From NCBI GenBank assembly GCA_016490735.1, contig JAEMWC010001412.1, forward strand, positions 62,001 to 126,000: 64,000 nucleotides of DNA. The letters run 5' to 3'. The notes beneath the pieces were generated by a model. It searched no databases. It was not told where the DNA came from and worked only from the letters and a program-made list of their open reading frames with translations. The DNA comes from Pachyseris speciosa (lineage: Eukaryota; Cnidaria; Anthozoa; Scleractinia; Pachyseridae). Shown here piece by piece: positions 25,535 through 36,023 of this stretch. A program made the position numbers and the translations under genes. How positions within the stretch are numbered: position 1 is the first letter of the stretch; each line of letters begins with the position of its first letter.

Positions 25535-25548
25535 CCGCATGTAACACT

Positions 25549-25808
25549 TTTTTTTTATAACAATATGTTGATTAATACAGATATAAAGTAGTTACAGTTG
25601 TACAAATTATAGTATAAAAATACAAAACCAAAGGAAAAAAACCTATTTATATACATATAAGGCACAACATAAAAAAGCAATTGCAATGTTTCATTTACGA
25701 CACTACACTAACAAAAAAAAAAAGAGTGAGAGAGAGTGTGAGAGGCATGAATTATTACAAAAGATTCTGAAAGCCCGCCAATTTTTCCTTTAAAACATCT
25801 TTTTTTTT
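25549..25808 (-). mobile_element. Short retroposed insertion with 14-bp target duplication
   Basis: CCGCATGTAACACT occurs directly on both sides (25535-25548 and 25809-25822). The insert starts with a T-run on the + strand, which is a poly(A) tail on the minus strand. This is the structure left by LINE-type retrotransposition. The source of the 260-bp body (a 5'-truncated LINE or an mRNA 3' end) is not recognised. Confidence 0.7.
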
Positions 25809-26900
25809 CCGCATGTAACACTGATTCGGTTGAACGCGATCTTAAGCATTTATCCTCAATATTATGAAACTAACGTCCGGTTGAAATATTGGAAAAACGA
25901 TAAAAGTCTCTTAGTTACTCCTAAATGTGCAAAATTTCTCCTTTCAGTTTCAGTTTATTTACCAGAAAAAAAAAAATCAGTACATACAGACATTCAACAT
26001 ATTGCAAAAATTAGAGATAAAGAGACATAAATTGGAAGTAAATGAATTAAAGGTATTTTCCTGGCGAGGAGACTCAAATTGAAACCTAGGGGCTTATAAT
26101 ATGAGCTCCCTCAGTAACCTAAGACTAAATATAAAGAATAAATAGGGGCGAAATCACACTGAAACATAATTGGGATAAAAAGCAAGCAAAACAAAACAGA
26201 CGAAAAGCAGAGCAAAAAACAAGTATTATTTACAAGTTGTGAATCAGCTAAGAAGAAATTTTTTCAATCTGGTTTGAAGCAGAAAATAACTGGTTTCCTA
26301 TTATAAAGTACACTGAAGTAATAAAGTTTTTCGAATTTCATGACTATATTTGGTAATCCAATTTGTAAACAAAAAGGACCCAGAAGACATTAGAAATTTG
26401 CCGAGAATGGTTCTAAAACAATTGGTAATCTTGAAGGTTATTTAATGCTGACAATTTACCGGATTGTTTTCTGATTCTGACATCTCGCTCCTGTTGCTTT
26501 GAAGGCCTAGAGGTAAAAACTGAGAGCTTCAATCTGTAAGGTTGATCAAAATTGTAGGAGATGTCCCAAAATATTAAATATTTTTTGTTCAGTTTTTTTT
26601 TCTCGAAAACAAATAAAAAGGACATCTAAAACAACTGATAATTCATTGCGTCCAACAACGCTCATAAATTGTCGTGTAAACTTCAACACGGACGAAGACA
26701 AAATCCACAGAAACATGATGGCTATCGTGGAATATTCTTTGGAAATACATAATTCAGAAAAGAGTTTGGAACTGACAAAAGAAAAAAAATTGGAAGTTAC
26801 TACTGACTCTTCTGTGGGCCTCTAACCTTTAATTTAAGTGAACCAGATTTTTTCAAGGGTTTTATGAGCAAAATCCCAACCAGACGTTAGTGTATTTCAG

Positions 26901-27103
26901 TTACTTTAACGCGTCAAGAGAACATTGAGAATGAACAGGATTCTCCATTTCGTCAGGCCGCTTTTGATTTTCAAACATAGTTGTTGAATTGGTTCCGTTA
27001 GAATACATTTTGAAGTTACAGTCATTTAATGTGAAAACTCGCATAAGTGGACATCCTCTTTGAAGCCAAATGTTCTCTTGGCATCGCGAACTGTAAGATG
27101 GAA
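26901..27103 (-). CDS. Candidate 3'-terminal coding exon, cysteine-bearing
   Basis: On the minus strand a good acceptor (ttttattttgacag, or cttacag 13 bases on) opens a frame to a TAA at 26901-26903. It contains SSRCQENIWLQRGCP, FTLNDCNF, a possible N-glycosylation site (NGTNST) and HSQCSL. Four cysteines and the sequon suggest part of a secreted protein. No upstream exons were identified and no family is recognised. Confidence 0.25.
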
Positions 27104-27440
27104 CTGTCAAAATAAAAAATGTAATTACGTCTTTGGATAGTGACCACAAATTGAATGAAAAGATCCAAAAATGGAGACGAAACTTTCCTTGATAGACTCA
27201 ACTATGGCTTGTAAGGATAACTATTATAGATGTTTTCAATTCAATCCCAATCCTATTGATTTGAAGTATACGGAGTAATTGCCAGGCTAACCCAGGTTAT
27301 CCTTTATCAGTTTTTCAACTGTGACAATAATTTTTGCCTCCCAAATAAACCAAAGTGTACACAGGCTGCGTAAAAGAAAAATTTGAAGGCGAATGAGTGG
27401 TTCTTCGTGCATTTTGGCGACAAGAAATTGTAACTGTTAA

Positions 27441-28392
27441 CCCTTTTTGTACCGGTCGATTTGGTCGCTTTTTTTTTTTTTGCAATTTTCGGAGGGTAGG
27501 AGCTCAAATCGACCTGGCTACTCCATATATCTTTGTTGTCACGCTCGTCACGCTAGCTGTCGTTTTAAATTTCTAAACGAACACTGCAGCTACAATTCGT
27601 TGCTTATTTGATTTCTAAGTGTGTTTCTCGAGCCATTTTGCACCTCAGAAGCCCCCTGCCTGGCATCAGAAAGCTGGGCTGATGGATAGAGGCAATCCTT
27701 TGAAAGAATACAGAGGTGAGAAGCAATTTCACACGAAGTGGGCGTTCAAAGTATTCGAGCGAGTGATGGCAATCCACGGAGTGAAGTTGTGTCTTAAGTC
27801 GTTTTGAGAGTGGATTCCGGGACCTGGCATGGCAATTTTGGCGAGTTTTGACTTGTAAATAATGCAATCGGTGCAATGTTTTGCCAGCAGGACCGGGTGG
27901 CTCGACACGGTTCTAAAAAATATGTGAAATGGAAATTGGCAAACTTCCGTGCTGCTGATAGGCAAGAATATCCCAGAATTCCTTTGGGTCACAAACGTGA
28001 AAATTACAGACCCTGAGAGCAACTGAAATCAAACAGCGTTAACCACGTCGCGCTAAAGAAGTGAGCAGGAAAAAGTGGAACATATTGCAAGAAGTCGAGT
28101 CGAAGTTTGCTTGCCATGTAAACCTTAAACTTCAATAGGAATTATTGTCTCGAAAACTTCAAGACAAAGTTGGGTGAATTTTGGTGTTATCCGGGAGCGA
28201 TTTTGGTTTTTAAAGAGAATAAACAGTCATATTAAGTAAAAATTGGGATTTTTTTGTCAGTTTCCAGGGTGATGAAATCTGAAAAACTTTTGCAATAAAA
28301 ATGCCTCATTTCAACCATAGTCCGGGATTTGGGAAAGTTTTCAAAGCATTGGTCTTCTACGACCAATAATTTGGTGAGCGGTAGAAAAAGAG
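27441..28392 (-). mobile_element. TTAA-flanked non-autonomous element, copy 1 (952 bp)
   Basis: Perfect TTAA flanks (27437-27440 and 28393-28396) enclose inverted ends CCCTTTTTGTACCG and CTCTTTTTCTACCG. The body matches the element at 32216-33218 in opposite orientation, including GCGCGACGTGG and TGCAATCGGTGCAATG-like blocks. Open frames inside both copies are fragmentary and unlike piggyBac transposase. Confidence 0.75.
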
Positions 28393-28396
28393 TTAA

Positions 28397-30355
28397 GAGT
28401 TTGATTTACGAGTCAGTTTCTTTGGATGTTGAATGTTCTCCTGAGCAACGATTCGAGTCCAATTTTAAATTTTTGGATTTTGTCCAAATGATGCGGGTGT
28501 CTCATGGATGAAGAAGAATAAATTTTTTCCACTTTTTTCTTGCTTCTTCTTTCATTTTGAAGTTATTCAGCTTTGCTTTGTTTGTGATGATTAGTAACGT
28601 GAACTTTTCGATAACTTGCAGTTCCACCTTATTTGGTTAAGTAACATTCAAGTGGTCTTATGAATTAAACCCTTTTGAATGATAGTGGCTGGTACATTGA
28701 AAAATGAACAGTTTCATCCAATCCCATATTTACCAGAGTCACAAATTCATGCCGGATATTCTTGGCGAGCGTCTATTTTCTGGTTCTAGCTATGACAATG
28801 AAATAAAACTACTTTCCCTGCAATTTTAGTCGTTTGATTGTCACAAAATTTTAAGACCTTGGCTTTTTTTCTAAGCACACGACAAAACATTAGAAAATTA
28901 AAACCTATAATGTTAATATCTATACCAGCACCACTCTAAAAAAGGTGATATTACGCAGAAAATAATTCTTATCTTTGGTCCATTCTCCTTGACTCAATGC
29001 TTACTCCCGACAGTTCCTTATCATTTCCTCGTGTCGCAAAATCTTGCTCACCTCTTGTGAAAATGTCGTTTCTGAGAACGAAACAAACAAAATAATTGAA
29101 TTTCTGCTCAAAGAACACAACCACAATCATTTCTTAGTACTCGAAATTTAATTTCCACTAGGGCATGCATGATGGATTAAATAAATACCAGACTTAAGCC
29201 TCTTAATTAAACTTAAACATTTAAAAGCGTCCAAAATCAAATCGCAGTAAAAATCCCAAATCAGGCATTGTAAAAAATAAAGAATTGAATTGAATTGAAA
29301 CGTATGAAAACCGAACAGGTCCAAAGATCTTAAGACTTCATCCGAGGACTCAAAAGTGGGACTGAATTAGTTACACGTAAAATCAATCTGCGAAGAAAAC
29401 GCCTCCGTAAATCAGCTCCATAAACGAGTAAGACAATTTTCGTTAGGCGTTGAAGTGCTTTGAAATAAAAGAGTGTCGATCCCATTACTATCTGAAACCC
29501 TAGTTGCATCATATGCCGAACGCCATTAAATATGCGATGTGTAAATTGACCATAATCTAACTAAAAGTGAGAAACATAATTTTAAAATTGTTCGGAAAGC
29601 ATGGCGGTAAATTGTGAATTTTCTTGACTGCAATATGGATGAGAGTTTCAAAAAGTTCACTACATTGTTTATTATTGATAATTTTTTTTAAAGGGAACCA
29701 AATGAAGATAAGGAATTCCCGTTGACGCAAGAACGGTAGTGAAAAGTTTAAACACGTGGCCGCCTCGATTAATACGACTGACATGTTTTCTTATCCCAAA
29801 CAAGAACCTGGCACTCTTTTCCTTTATCGTGTTAACTCTTCAACAACTTACTTGCCATCATTTCTGTCCACGTTGATTTAGTGATGAAAGAGTATAATTT
29901 TCTACTGCAAACGCGAAACGTTACTCCGAACAAAACTAAATTCAGGTCGCTCTCCAAACGATAGAATTTAATTCGAATTTGAAATATTGAAGACATTTAA
30001 GATATTTGACACTCACCGTTTGGCTCCGTAAGGTAAAGTTTTTCTCCCTTCAAGGAAGAACTCGCCTGCACGCGTCTACACTCGCCATCTTGTTGCTTGC
30101 TTTGACACGGTACCTTTCGCTTTGCTATGAATATGGATTAGACGTTGCAACGAATCACTCGTCAACGGCAACAGCATATTTTAGTGGAATTGTTATTATT
30201 ATTTTCATGATTTCGAATAAAACAATTTGCCATTGTTATTCAAAACAGATCTGTATTTTGGGCGGGAAAGAATTATTCTTTTGCAATGTGATACATAATA
30301 CATAATACATCACATTATTTACCCTCGGATTTTAGAGTAGCTTGTGCAGCTAATA
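28397..30355. other. Intergenic, no supported gene
   Basis: AT-rich. On the minus strand near 29990-30100 there is an ATGGCG start context followed by a donor-like GTGAGT. It gives only an 11-codon frame, so I do not call a gene. Confidence 0.4.
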
Positions 30356-30359
30356 TCTC

Positions 30360-30668
30360 CGAGCATTTAATCATCAGATGAGAGATAGACCATCACACCG
30401 GGAACTACGTCCCCTACTCTTTTCGAACAGTGTGTGGGTTCTTTTACGTCCCACAGAATCAATTATGAAGAGTTGTGAGACGGGGCCTACAGTTTATCGT
30501 CCTTATCCGAGAAGACTAGAAAGTCTAACCATTTGCAGATGTTATTACAAAGGCAGCACTATCTCCTCAATTATTTAAAGACCCTGAGTGTTGGTCCGAC
30601 CGGGGTTTGAACCACCGACCTCCCGCACGCTAGTCCGGTGCTCTACCACTGAGCTAACCGGTCGGCGG
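30360..30668 (-). repeat. tRNA-derived SINE, family B, minus-strand copy
   Basis: A degenerate tRNA-like head (30595-30663, minus: GACCGGTTAGCTCAGTGG, GGTTCAAACCCC) is followed by a body. The body is shared with 39875-40305: AAGACCCTGAG, GCAAATGGTTAGACTTTCTA, GGACGATAAACTGTAGG and GTGGGACGTAAAAGAAC on the minus strand. Confidence 0.75.
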
Positions 30669-30913
30669 GGGAAGCGATTTTATAATACAAGATCGTGATT
30701 ACGGTACATGTTTCCTGGGCGACCCGTTAAATTTGACACTTATAAATAAGTGAATGAATAAATACAGAAATAAATACAAATCCATAAAAATAGTTTCATA
30801 CGATTGCACTGTCCTTTTAAGGCGCTTTATAGTAAGGTATTATCTTAATGAACAAAGGTCTTTCCAGAAGACAACAGATGTCATAGGTTGTTCAATAACA
30901 AATTGTAATACCA

Positions 30914-31840
30914 AAACCTAAGGTGGGGTCGTGTGGTCCCTAAGTTTTTAAATTGCGTTTTTGAAAAGGAAAACGTGGGCCGATTTCTCAGAAATTGCAG
31001 TCTCCGGCAAAAGAATGCTTGATACTATGATAATCGAATTCTTTCTGTAGTAAAAGGTTTTCTTATTTGACACGGGGAATTTTTTGCACACACCTCGAAG
31101 AGGCTAGAGAGCATCGAGGGTTTTTACTCACAGCGAGTTACATGAGTATCTAAACCGTAGATTTGCCAAACCAGCGACTTCTAAATTTTGCCCTCAAGAC
31201 TGCTTTCCTCTCGCGTCTGGTTTAATTGTTGCCTAAATGCGAGAGATATACTTACCCAGAACCCACCATTTTTAAGGCTGACCTAATTTAAACCTTATAT
31301 GTAAAAGTTTAAAAGATCATAGCCTTACATCGAATGTTAGCAATGAATAAAGATGGTGTCTTTTCCACTGCCTGATCGAGGAAAGCAAATAAATTATAGT
31401 ATTTCAAATTACTCAAAATTTATCGATTTTTTGCATCTTTTACAAATATACCAGGATATTCCAAAGGTCTTTGCCAAGTATGGGCGTTTGTTTTGTTCGT
31501 ACAGTTTAGAGAATTCAGGCGGAGTTGGAAAGTACTTTGGAACTTCAATCTGCTTTCCCGCCAAACTCTCGTCACTTTGTAAGCCTACTTCTTAACTATT
31601 GGCCTCTTCGAGGAGTTTGCAAAAACAATCCCTTTATCAAGTAACACTATCGTAATTTTCATTTTCTTGAAAAGGAAGGTTTTGGGAAACCTTTAATTCC
31701 AGAAATAATATAAAATATATTATTACAATATACATCAAAAATTCTTCTTTCGGAGGCCGACATTTCTAAGAATTGGTCCACGTTTTCCTTTTCAAAACTG
31801 CGTAAATAAATAAATACCCGCGGACCACCTGAAGGTTTCT
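30914..31840. mobile_element. TIR element, about 930 bp
   Basis: The left end (about 30914-31005) contains TTTTGAAAAGGAAAACGTGG and GCAGTCTCCGG. The right end (about 31760-31840) is its inverse with some divergence. The open frame at 31353-31595 inside has no recognisable relative. Confidence 0.55.
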
Positions 31841-32159
31841 TGTGCTAAGCAACATACATCAGTTTTCTAAAGTAACCCTTACAGTTTTTGACAGCCACTT
31901 ATATATTAATGTCAGAGGTTCTGGAACCGTAGATTTTGATAACAGAGCTAACGATAATTTTGTCGAAGGTTGAAATTCTCGAATTAGCAAAGAATTTCAG
32001 CCTTCGTTAAAATTATAGTTACATTAGATTAGGAAAGGAACAAACAGTGCTGAATGCATAAGGAAATGGTTTCGGAATGAAAGGGAAAAGGGGACAACTG
32101 CGGATACTTAAACGAACAGATAAAGTAATACAGCGTTTCTCTTGTTTGTTTTTTGAAAT

Positions 32160-33420
32160 TAAAGGGGCACTGAATAAGTATGTGAGTGATCATTGCAGTT
32201 ATGAACACTACGTAACTCATTTCCGACGAGAGGCCAATCTATTGGTCATAAACACCGATAGTGCTTTGAAAAGCTGCAACTTTCCCAAACCCGTGCCGTC
32301 GTTGAAATGAACTGTTCTTATTGCTAAATGCTCATTTATGTAGACTTTATCGATCCGTAAACTGACCAAAACTCCCAATTTTCATTGAATATGACCTTTT
32401 ATTCTGTTGCAAAACCAAACACGCCCCTGGACAACACCGAAAACTAGGCAACTTTGTCTTGAAGTGTTTAAGACAAAAATTCCTCTTAAATCTAAAAGTC
32501 TACATTGCCAGCAAACTTCGACTCCACTTCTTACCATCTGTTCCACAATTTCCTGCTCACTTCTTTAGCGCGACGTGGATAACGCGTTTGATTTCAGTTG
32601 CTCTCACTGATCTGTAATTTTCGCGTTTGTGACCCAAAGGAATTCTGGGAAATTCGTGTATGCAAGCAACATCAAAGTCCGCCAATTTCTATTCAGAAAT
32701 TTTTTAGAATCGTGTCGAGCCACCCGGTCCTGCTGACAAAATATTGCATCGATTGCGTTATTTACAAGTCAAAACTCGCCGGAAATTGCCATGCGAGGTC
32801 GCGGAATCCACTTACAGAACGGTTAGGAACACAACTTCACTTCGTGAATCGCCATGACTCGATCGAACATTTTAGGCGGCCCAAGTCGTGTGAAATTGCT
32901 TCTCACCTCTGTTTTCTTCCAGAGGATTGCCTCTACCCATCAAATCAGCTTTATGATGCCCGGAAGGGGGCTTCTAAGGTGGAAAATGGCTCGAAAAACA
33001 CACTTATAAATCAAATACGTACCGAGTTGTAGCTGCAGTGATCGTTTAAAAATAAACAACAGCTAGTGTGACCAGCGTGACAACAAAGATAGAGCCTTCG
33101 GTGTTGTGGACCAGCGAAGTCTCCGTGGTAACCCCTTATATAGGATAACGAGATCGATTTGACCTCCTACCCTCCGGAAATTGCAAAAATGACACACAAA
33201 ACGTCCGTTGGAAAAGAGTTAAGCAGTAGTGAAAATAAACCCTGAAAAAAACATTCAGGCTTGTACGGGATTCGAACTCACGACCTCTGCGATACAGGTG
33301 CAGTGCTCTACCAACTGAGCTAACAAGCCAACTAGAAGCTTGTCATTTGGTTGGTTCATAATATACCCGTGAGTGAAGAACAAATGACTATCCGCAGTTC
33401 ACATATATGATTTTCATACT
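32160..33420 (-). repeat. SINE family A copy split by a TTAA element
   Basis: The flanks at 32170-32211 (GAGTGATCATTGCAGTTATG, then AACACTAC) and 33219-33420 (TTAAGCAGTAGTGAAAAT, then a tRNA-like head at about 33255-33328) are contiguous in the copy at 7742-8005. The TTAA element at 32216-33218 therefore interrupted this copy. The tRNA head carries TGT at the anticodon position but lacks U33. Confidence 0.7.
32216..33218 (+). mobile_element. TTAA-flanked non-autonomous element, copy 2 (1003 bp)
   Basis: The flanks are GTAA (mutated TTAA, 32212-32215) and TTAA (33219-33222). Inverted ends are CTCATTTCCGACG and CTCTTTTCCAACGG. It shares its body with the element at 27441-28392. The uninterrupted SINE at 7742-8005 shows one TTAA at the insertion point. 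Confidence 0.8.
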
Positions 33421-33539
33421 TGTACCGGTATTCAAAGTCATTTAAAGGGACACTGTCGCGTAATTTGAGTCTGAACCCAAGCATGTGTTTGCAAAGTGGA
33501 ACGCTTAAAAGTTTTTTTTTATGCTGTTTTCCTTTACAT

Positions 33540-34680
33540 GCACTGGAAAAATTGAAAATTTCCATAGTATGTAAAAAACATGTAAATAACATGTAAATGA
33601 TCAGAAAGATACTGTAAATGAATATTTACATGATTTTTACCCATTTACATGTTCTGACAAATCCTGTAAAAAACATGTAAATAAATCAGGTGAAACATGT
33701 AAATTATGGAAAAGATCCTGTAAATTTCTCAGCCCAGGGACACAAGACCCTGTAAATAGCATGTAAATGAAATAAAGAATCCTGTAAATAGCATGTTAAT
33801 CCAGTAAGGGAGCCTGTAAATATCATGTAAATCGAATCAAGGAGCCTGTAAATATCATGCGAATCGAATGAGGGGTCTGTAAATATCATGTAAATGGAAA
33901 AAGGGGAGCCTGTAAATATCATGTAAATCGAATAAAGGAGCCTGTGAAAATCATGTAAATCGAATAAAGGAGCCTGTAAATAACATGTAAATGGGAAAAG
34001 GGAGCCTGTAAATATCACGTAAATGGAATAAGGGAGCCTGTAAATATCATGTAAATCGAATAAAGGAGCCTGTAAATATCATGTAAATCGAATAAAGGAG
34101 CCTGTAAATAACATGTAAATCGAATAAGGGAACCTGTAAATATCATGTAAATGGGAAAAGGGAGCCTGTAAATATCATGTAAATCGACTAAAGGAGCCTG
34201 TAAATATCATGTTAATCGATAAAAGGAGCCTGTAAATGTCACGTAAATCGACTAAAGGAGCCTGTAAATATCATGTTAATCGATTAAAGGAGCCTGTAAA
34301 TGTCACGTAAATCGAATAAAGGAGCCTGTAAACATCATGTAAATCGAATAAAGGAGCCTGTAAATATCATGCAAACCGAATAAGGGGGCCTGTAAATATC
34401 ATGTAAATTGAATAAAGGAGCCTGTGAAAATCATGTAAATCGAATAAAGGAGCCTGCAAATAACATGTAAATGGAATACGGGGGCCTGTAAAAAATCATG
34501 TAAATCGAATAAGGTAACCTGTAAATATCACGTAAATCAAATAAAGGAGCCTGTAAAAGTCATGTAAATGGAATAAGGGGGCCTGTAAATATCACGTAAA
34601 TGGAAGGGAGCCTGTAAATATCATATAAATTGAATCAGAATCCTGCAAACATCACGTAAATCGAGTAAAAGAGCCTTTAA
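33540..34680. repeat. Tandem array of a ~32-bp unit, about 33 copies
   Basis: The consensus is roughly GGAGCCTGTAAATATC, then ATGTAAATCGAATAAA. Copies differ by substitutions and small indels, with the first few more divergent. Open frames across it follow the repeat period and are not genes. The same CCTGTAAAT/CATGTAAAT core appears inverted at 44560-44895. Confidence 0.9.
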
Positions 34681-34684
34681 AAAG

Positions 34685-35792
34685 CTGCTTTATAAATTGT
34701 TTTATTGTAATTCCATTGATCATAATGTAACACCCTTTTCAATCGTTTATGATTCTTAGATTTCTGTGTCTGTCAATATAAATATAACCTTAATTTCTGC
34801 CTGTGTGACAACTTAAACCATCAATATTCATTCTGTTAATGTTTTACTGGAGACCACTCCTTACATTCACTCTACCATACTATATGAACGACGTGCATGC
34901 AGATTTTAGGAATTCTGAATTCCAATTTCTCCGCCAACAAATATTAAAAAGGTTTGACTTTTGTCACAAATAAATGTCCAGTTTCATCAAATATTTTTAA
35001 CTTCTGCATCCTCAAAACTAATTTGATATTTTTGTATAAAACTATGTGACACAAGCAAAAGTTCACTGGAATTGTTACACAACTGCGAGGATCACTCTTC
35101 ATTTAACAATGTTTCAGTACTAACCACATTCATGCTCAACCTGTTTCTGTGCAACACAACAGAACTGTTGGTGAGGTAGTACATGTCCTTAATGCTTGCT
35201 TCAAACAAGCAATACAACATTGCTGCATTAACATAATACCTGGGTTACTTCGCATTTATAAACTAGTCTGTTCAGCACAAATTGTGATATTATAATAAGT
35301 GCCTTGTCTTCTTCCATAAAAATTCCAAATGATTTACATAAGAGTGAAATAAAGGTTCATATGATTATTAATCGATTAAAGTCTGTGTAAAATACAAACT
35401 GGTATATAAAAGTATGCATCATCATTTAAGATATAAATACTCCAATTATTGGGGCTGGCGCATGGTCGCTTACGACAAACAAATCATCCATATATTTTTC
35501 CTTTTTGATGTGTTGTGCTTCCAGGAAATATGCAATCCAACCCAAAAGAGTCTGAAATTAAATTCTGATTTCTAGAGGAAGGGAATCTTAAAGACAAAAT
35601 TTTTTAAGGCACGAAGCTAACCTGGGACTTTTGGAGCTGTTGGAGAATCAGGGTCCATACCGAGGAAACCTCGTTTGGGGGATTACTGATATTTTCTGGA
35701 ACAAAACATTTTATCCTTGGTTTAAATTTTTGTAACGCTTTTCAAACTAAGGAAAATAAAAGCTGTTGAAACCTCAAATTAAACCACTGTGG
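34685..35792. other. 3' flank of the minus-strand gene
   Basis: No gene is seen. On the minus strand a block with acceptor ttttgttccag and donor-like GTTAGC (about 35595-35695) could be a further spliced segment, but no frame joins cleanly to the upstream exon. Confidence 0.35.
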
Positions 35793-36023
35793 TTACATGC
35801 ACAAATTGTCGTGTGTTATCATTTCATTGTCGGTTTTTCTTTTAACAATTTTGTTTTCAAGCACCTGCCCAAGAGACTGCAGGAGATCTTCTTTTCTGGA
35901 ATCCCTTGATGAGGAAAGGCAAAACTGCATGCATGCAGATTTTAGTTTCTGAATATTCGCAGAACCCACTGTTTTCGCCTTTAAGTAATGCAATCCAACA
36001 GTGACTGCTTGGTCTCTTGGCAC
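35793..36023 (-). CDS. Terminal exon of the minus-strand gene
   Basis: Acceptor gtttttgttag opens VPRDQAVTVGLHYLKAKTVG and continues to a TAA at 35793-35795. It has 76 codons and the only sizeable well-composed open segment in the region. Confidence 0.6.
   Translation of the reverse strand: MPRDQAVTVGLHYLKAKTVGSANIQKLKSACMQFCLSSSRDSRKEDLLQSLGQVLENKIVKRKTDNEMITHDNLCM

Noticed and set aside
32598..33032. 144-codon frame resembling a similar frame at 27604-27876
   Set aside because: The similarity exists because both lie in copies of the same TTAA-flanked element. Frames are broken and no transposase motif is present.
33704..34018. Minus-strand 104-codon frame with a repeating motif
   Set aside because: Its period equals the minisatellite unit and it has no splice or start context.
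33540..34680. CRISPR-like repeat array
   Set aside because: The units are head-to-tail without unique spacers, vary internally, and sit in eukaryotic DNA. It is a minisatellite.
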